The notes under the pieces: generated by a model
Told to the model about the DNA's origin: nothing
Databases searched by the model: none
What the model saw: the letters and a program-made list of their open reading frames with translations, nothing else
Program-made: the position numbers and the translations under genes
Shown: one piece after another, positions 60,473 through 64,000 of the stretch
Position numbering within the stretch: position 1 is the first letter of the stretch
How the letters are laid out: every line of letters begins with the position of its first letter
Source: Rubrivivax sp.
GTDB taxonomy: Bacteria > Pseudomonadota > Gammaproteobacteria > Burkholderiales > Burkholderiaceae_C
Assembly (NCBI GenBank): GCA_027484825.1
Contig: JAIXSE010000001.1
Span: 124,001-188,000 of the forward strand
Direction of reading: 5' to 3'
DNA length: 64,000 nucleotides

Positions 60473-60949
60473 CTAGGGGCCGACCCGGAAAATGAAGTCC
60501 AGCTCCACCGTCGCTCCCTTGGGCAACTGCGCCACGCCCACCGAGGTGCGCGAATGCAAGGCCGCGTCCGGCCCCAGCACGGCCACCAGCAAATCCGAGG
60601 CGGCATCGGCCACCTCGCTGTGCTGCGTGAAGCCCGGCGCCGAGCGGATGAAGACCGACATGCGCGGCACGCCGACCACCGCCGCCAGCGATGCGCACAC
60701 CTGCTTGACCAGCGAGAGCGCCCGCAGGGTGCTGATCTGCGCCCCCTGGCAGGCCTGCTCGAACGTGGCGTCCTCGCCGACCGCGCCCACTACCGCGACG
60801 GTGTCGCCCACACGCGGGATCTGCCCGCTCACGTAGATCAGCGGCCCATCGCGATACGCCGGGGTGTAGTGGCCTCCGACCTTGATCGGGGCGGCGAGCG
60901 GAAAACCCAGCAAAGCAGCTTGGGCCTCAAAGCGTTGGTCGGCGGTCAT
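60473..60949 (-). CDS. RidA/YjgF-family protein
   Basis: A 158-residue member of the RidA superfamily, of the longer type with an N-terminal extension (MTADQRFEAQAALLGF) before IYVSGQIPRVGD. QACQGAQISTLRALSLVKQ and a C-terminal VELDFIFRV complete the chorismate-mutase-like fold. It lacks the arginine that deaminates enamines in archetypal RidA, so it may bind another metabolite. The start at 60949 was preferred to one 23 codons upstream. About 154 nt with no gene separate it from the DUF3617 gene. Confidence 0.85.
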   Translation of the reverse strand: MTADQRFEAQAALLGFPLAAPIKVGGHYTPAYRDGPLIYVSGQIPRVGDTVAVVGAVGEDATFEQACQGAQISTLRALSLVKQVCASLAAVVGVPRMSVFIRSAPGFTQHSEVADAASDLLVAVLGPDAALHSRTSVGVAQLPKGATVELDFIFRVGP

Positions 60950-61137
60950 GACGGCGGCAGGGTTGTGGCGCCAACCATTGTTGCAGAGGAAGGCGACATC
61001 AGCCCCACACGCCCGCATGGGCCGACGCTCGCGTTACCCTTTGCGCCTTGTTCCACCTGAACGGACCGGCCCGCCTCGCGACGCGCTGGGTGCGCAGCAC
61101 CCACGTCCGCGCATGAGCGCGCCCCGCTGATCGCCCG

Positions 61138-62310
61138 ATGACCGCAGCATCCCTTCGCCCGTGGCAGGTCTCCGTCGGTGGCATCACCGCGCTGATGCTG
61201 ACCGTGGGCATCGCCCGTTTTGCCTACACGCCGCTGCTGCCGCTGATGCATGCGCAGGCGGGTGTGGGTGACGCGCTCGGTGGCGGGCTCGCCGCCATCA
61301 ACTATGCCGGCTACATGAGCGGAGCCTTGATCGCCTCGCTGGTGGAGGCGCCGCAGTGGCGATATCGGCTGTATCTGGCGGGGCTGGTGCTGGGCTTGCT
61401 GTCCACGGCGCTGATGCCGCTGGCAACCTCGGTGCCGCTGTGGGCCTTGTCCCGCTATCTCGGCGGCTTGGCGGGTGCGGCCGGCATGTTGCTGGGGTCC
61501 GGGCTGGTGCTGGGGTTTCTGATCCGGGCGGGGCGGCGACCTGAACTCGGCGTGCACTTCATGGGCCTGGGTCTGGGCATCGTGCTCTCCGCCATTGGCG
61601 CGATGGGCATGGACGCGTTGCGCTGGGACTGGGCGGCGCACTGGTGGGGATTTGTCGGCATCGGCGTTGCGCTGCTGGTGTTGGCCTGGCACTGGCGGCC
61701 CCCGATGCCCCCGCCCCTGGCGCCGGCTGCGCACGCTCAGGGCGCTGCGCCGAGCGCCACCTGGATGCGTCTGATGCTGGCGGCTTACTTCTGCGCCGGC
61801 TGGGGCTTTGTCATTCACGCCACCTTCACCGTCGCCATCGTGGAGCGACAGCCGCTGTTGCAAGGTCAGGGCCCATGGGCCTGGCTGCTGGTGGGGGTGG
61901 CGGCCACGCCGGCGGTGTTCGTATGGGACCGCATCGCCCGGCGTTTCGGCGACCTGGAGGCGCTGATCGCCGCCTTCGCCTTGCAGACGATCTCCGTGGT
62001 GCTCCCTGCGATGTCGGACGGGCTCGCAGCGGCCCTCACCGGCGCACTCCTGTATGGCGCCACCTTCATCGGCCTGGTCAGCCTGACGCTGGCGCTGGTG
62101 GGCCGACGGTCGCCCGGCAATCCGGGCAAGGCCATGGCCCGACTGACGCTCAGCTACGGCGCCGCCCAGGTCTCAGCGCCCGCGCTGGCGGGAGCCATGG
62201 CCCAGGCCAGCGGCAGCTATCGCGGGGCGCTGTGGATCACCGCAGTGGTCTTGCTCGTCGGCCTCGTTCTCGTGATCACCCTGCGCCGCCTCGAGCAGCA
62301 GCGGCGCTGA
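61138..62310 (+). CDS. YbfB/YjiJ-type MFS transporter
   Basis: A 390-residue inner-membrane transporter with about 12 helices. The first helix carries the family signature (GIARFAYTPLLPLM) and AAINYAGYMSGAL follows in the second. It resembles uncharacterised YbfB/YjiJ transporters. Substrate is unknown. It is a single gene, divergent from the RidA gene by 188 nt and convergent with cobA by 40 nt. Confidence 0.88.
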   Translation: MTAASLRPWQVSVGGITALMLTVGIARFAYTPLLPLMHAQAGVGDALGGGLAAINYAGYMSGALIASLVEAPQWRYRLYLAGLVLGLLSTALMPLATSVPLWALSRYLGGLAGAAGMLLGSGLVLGFLIRAGRRPELGVHFMGLGLGIVLSAIGAMGMDALRWDWAAHWWGFVGIGVALLVLAWHWRPPMPPPLAPAAHAQGAAPSATWMRLMLAAYFCAGWGFVIHATFTVAIVERQPLLQGQGPWAWLLVGVAATPAVFVWDRIARRFGDLEALIAAFALQTISVVLPAMSDGLAAALTGALLYGATFIGLVSLTLALVGRRSPGNPGKAMARLTLSYGAAQVSAPALAGAMAQASGSYRGALWITAVVLLVGLVLVITLRRLEQQRR

Positions 62311-62350
62311 CCCGAGCCCGCCCGCCGCCAGTCGCAAGCCACCGGCTCCC

Positions 62351-63190
62351 TCAAGCCACATCCGCGGAACTGGCTTTGCCAGGCCGCTGGATGGCGCCCC
62401 TTGGGGGCAGGAGCGAAGCGACTGGGGGGCTCATCTTCAACCCCACCACCTTACCGATCACTAGAAGGCCGGGGCTGGGCAGACCATGGCGCTCGATGTC
62501 ACCCGGCAGGGCCTCCAGCGTCGTGAAGCATTCGCGCTGGCGCGGCGTGTGGGCCGCGCTGATGATGACCGCAGGTGTGTCTGCCGCCAGCCCGCCCTCC
62601 ATCAGCGCACGGCAGATCAGCCCCGCGCGCGTCAGCCCCATGTAGATCACCAGAGTCAGCCCGCTGCGCGCCAGCGCGGCCCAGTCCGGCCGCTGCCCCT
62701 GCTCCCCGTTGTGCCCCGTCACAAAGGCCACACCCGGTGTGCAGCGCCTGTCGGTGACCGGCACGCCCACGGCGGCCGGCGCGGCCAGGCCGGCCGACAG
62801 CCCGTTGATCACCTCCACCGCCACGCCCGCTTCCCGCAGCGCATCCACCTCCTCACCGCCCCGTCCGAACACAAACGGATCGCCGCCCTTGAGCCGCACC
62901 ACCCGGGCGCCCGACCGAGCTTCCCGGATCATCAGGTCATGGATGAAGCGCTGCTCGGTCGACACGCAGCCGCCCCGCTTGCCCACCTTCAGCACCCGCG
63001 TCTTCGTCGGCAGGCATGCCAGCACCCTGTCATCCACCAGATCATCGGTGAGCACCACGTCCGCCTGTTGCAGACAGCGGTAAGCCTTGATCGTGAGCAG
63101 CTCCGGATCGCCCGGCCCGGCGCCCACCAGCCAGACCTGACCGCCCTGCCGCGATGACGACGTCCCATGGGCAGTGGGGAATGAACTCAT
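62351..63190 (-). CDS. cobA: uroporphyrinogen-III C-methyltransferase
   Basis: A 279-residue SAM-dependent enzyme making precorrin-2 for sirohaem or cobalamin. Signatures are VWLVGAGPGDPELLTIKAYR, VVRLKGGDPFVFGRGGEE, and VPVTDRRCTPGVAFVTGH. The perfect AGGAGGTGAC ribosome-binding site fixes the ATG at 63190. It overlaps the stop of the nitrate reductase gene by ATGA, so it probably supplies sirohaem for nitrite reductase in nitrate assimilation. It lacks the CysG dehydrogenase/ferrochelatase domain. Confidence 0.93.
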   Translation of the reverse strand: MSSFPTAHGTSSSRQGGQVWLVGAGPGDPELLTIKAYRCLQQADVVLTDDLVDDRVLACLPTKTRVLKVGKRGGCVSTEQRFIHDLMIREARSGARVVRLKGGDPFVFGRGGEEVDALREAGVAVEVINGLSAGLAAPAAVGVPVTDRRCTPGVAFVTGHNGEQGQRPDWAALARSGLTLVIYMGLTRAGLICRALMEGGLAADTPAVIISAAHTPRQRECFTTLEALPGDIERHGLPSPGLLVIGKVVGLKMSPPVASLLPPRGAIQRPGKASSADVA

Positions 63191-64000
63191 GTCACCTCCT
63201 CCGTGGACTGGGCCCAGCGACGCAGCGTGGGCAGACAAGAGCCGCAGGACGTGCCGCAGCGCAGCGTCGCCTGCAGCTGGGCCAGCCGCTCACCGGGGCT
63301 GGCCTGTGCATGGCGGGACAGGCACGCCTTGATCGCGTCCTCCCGGACATTGAAGCAGTTGCAGACCTGCGGACTGAGCATGACAGCCGGGCCTTCAACA
63401 TCCGGCGCCAGCAGCCGCCGACTGAAGGGCGCAACAAGCTGCCGGTCCCGCCACAGCGCATCCAGCCATTGCGCGTCCTGGCCCTCTCCCACCCGCAGCA
63501 TCGCCTGGAGCCGCGCGTCGGTGCCCTCCCCCGACAGGCGCAGCAGGCGGCTGCGTCCACGTCGGCTGTCGGCATACCGGAGCACGCCGGGGCCGGTCAG
63601 ACCCAGCTCGCGGGACAGGCCCTGTACCACCGCGTCGGACGGGCGCTCGGCGAAGGCCATTTCAATCGTCCAGCCTTCCAGCGGTTCATCGATGGCGCTG
63701 TCGAGGTGCGCGGGTGGCGCCGCGCTTTCCGAGAGGGGCCTCACATCAGGCGCAGCTACAGCCCCAGTCGCTGTCGGTGTCGCTGTCCCAGTCGCAGGTC
63801 CGGACACGGCCGCAGGCAGGCAGGTCGCATAGGCCGCCTGGTCCATCCACCCGCGCAAGCGGCTTCGCAGCGCAGCCCCTTCGCCCGGGCCCACCCATGC
63901 TGCGCCCATCAATCGCCACGGCAACTCCACCGGCGTGACGGCCACCGCCGCGAACTTCAGCTCCGGCTGGCGCGCATCGGGGCAAAACGCCGGCTGCGTC
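63187..64000 (-). CDS. nasA: assimilatory nitrate reductase, C-terminal part (N-terminus beyond window)
   Basis: The frame is open to the window end, so only about 270 C-terminal residues are seen. The visible start PAFCPDARQPELKFAAV fits the end of the molybdopterin-dinucleotide-binding domain of NasA. A Thr/Ala/Pro-rich linker follows (PATGTATPTATGAVAAP), then about 100 residues of non-conserved sequence, and a BFD-like 2Fe-2S domain with the four cysteines in VCNCFNVREDAI and CGTSCGSCLPTLRR. NasA reduces nitrate to nitrite in the cytoplasm. It is coupled to cobA. Confidence 0.85.
   Translation of the reverse strand, partial: TQPAFCPDARQPELKFAAVAVTPVELPWRLMGAAWVGPGEGAALRSRLRGWMDQAAYATCLPAAVSGPATGTATPTATGAVAAPDVRPLSESAAPPAHLDSAIDEPLEGWTIEMAFAERPSDAVVQGLSRELGLTGPGVLRYADSRRGRSRLLRLSGEGTDARLQAMLRVGEGQDAQWLDALWRDRQLVAPFSRRLLAPDVEGPAVMLSPQVCNCFNVREDAIKACLSRHAQASPGERLAQLQATLRCGTSCGSCLPTLRRWAQSTEEVT

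Overview
This 64 kb window is a chromosomal segment of a very GC-rich betaproteobacterium. Synteny and protein character point to the Burkholderiales, most likely near Roseateles/Mitsuaria/Rubrivivax: corC-lnt-glyQ-glyS-gmhB-plsC in one run, cobW-dksA-STAS protein-hslV-hslU in another, and a DksA with one cysteine. The genus is an inference from gene content. I see no rRNA, tRNA, CRISPR array, insertion sequence or prophage. Genes are tightly packed, often with ATGA or TGATG overlaps.

Layout. 0-4.5 kb: a minus-strand operon of methylcrotonyl-CoA carboxylase beta subunit, a GNAT acetyltransferase and an exported alpha/beta hydrolase (cut by the window edge), opposite a TetR regulator, with two matching TTGAG-N5-CTCAA sites between. 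5-7.9 kb: iorAB-type molybdenum hydroxylase ending in a good terminator. 7.9-12.1 kb: copper module, copZ facing copA-cueR-pirin, with two CueR-type promoters. 12-13.2 kb: an unrecognised 401-residue protein. 13.3-16.7 kb: azoR-pirin operon opposite a LysR regulator, and a TonB-like protein. 17.1-23.3 kb: TPP-riboswitch thiamine operon thiC-thiO-thiS-thiG-thiDE (ThiD and ThiE fused). 23.6-28.5 kb: three-gene EmrAB/TolC-type efflux system. 28.6-33.9 kb: VOC protein, PhoB-box-controlled alkaline phosphatase operon, methyltransferase, SHOCT-PspC protein, carboxylesterase. 34.1-39.2 kb: a large secreted S9 peptidase meeting a YjgN-like gene and a truncated M48 peptidase gene tail-to-tail. 39.3-41.4 kb: speH-like gene, LiuR-like MerR regulator and a metallo-beta-lactamase-fold hydrolase. 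41.4-42.0 kb: gene-free stretch with a 12-bp stem-loop and a 103-bp element bounded by perfect 27-bp inverted arms. 42-50.2 kb: long minus-strand housekeeping operon. 50.3-56.3 kb: His-rich CobW GTPase, dksA, STAS protein, hslVU. 56.4-64 kb: RlaP-like nucleotidyltransferase, coaX, chemoreceptor, DUF3617 protein, RidA, YbfB-type transporter, and cobA coupled to the C-terminus of assimilatory nitrate reductase.

Themes worth a second look. (1) The GmhB homologue has lost both the HAD nucleophile Asp and a metal-binding Asp. (2) The M48 peptidase gene retains only its N-terminal and membrane part. (3) Many otherwise conserved enzymes carry short in-frame tandem repeats in linkers or loops (thiC, thiO, thiD, the efflux genes, S9 peptidase, YjgN-like protein, nasA). 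(4) copA and the TetR gene are predicted to be leaderless. (5) A clear Pho box, CueR boxes, a LiuR-like site and a LysR palindrome tie regulators to targets. (6) A 103-bp inverted-repeat element fills an otherwise gene-free region.
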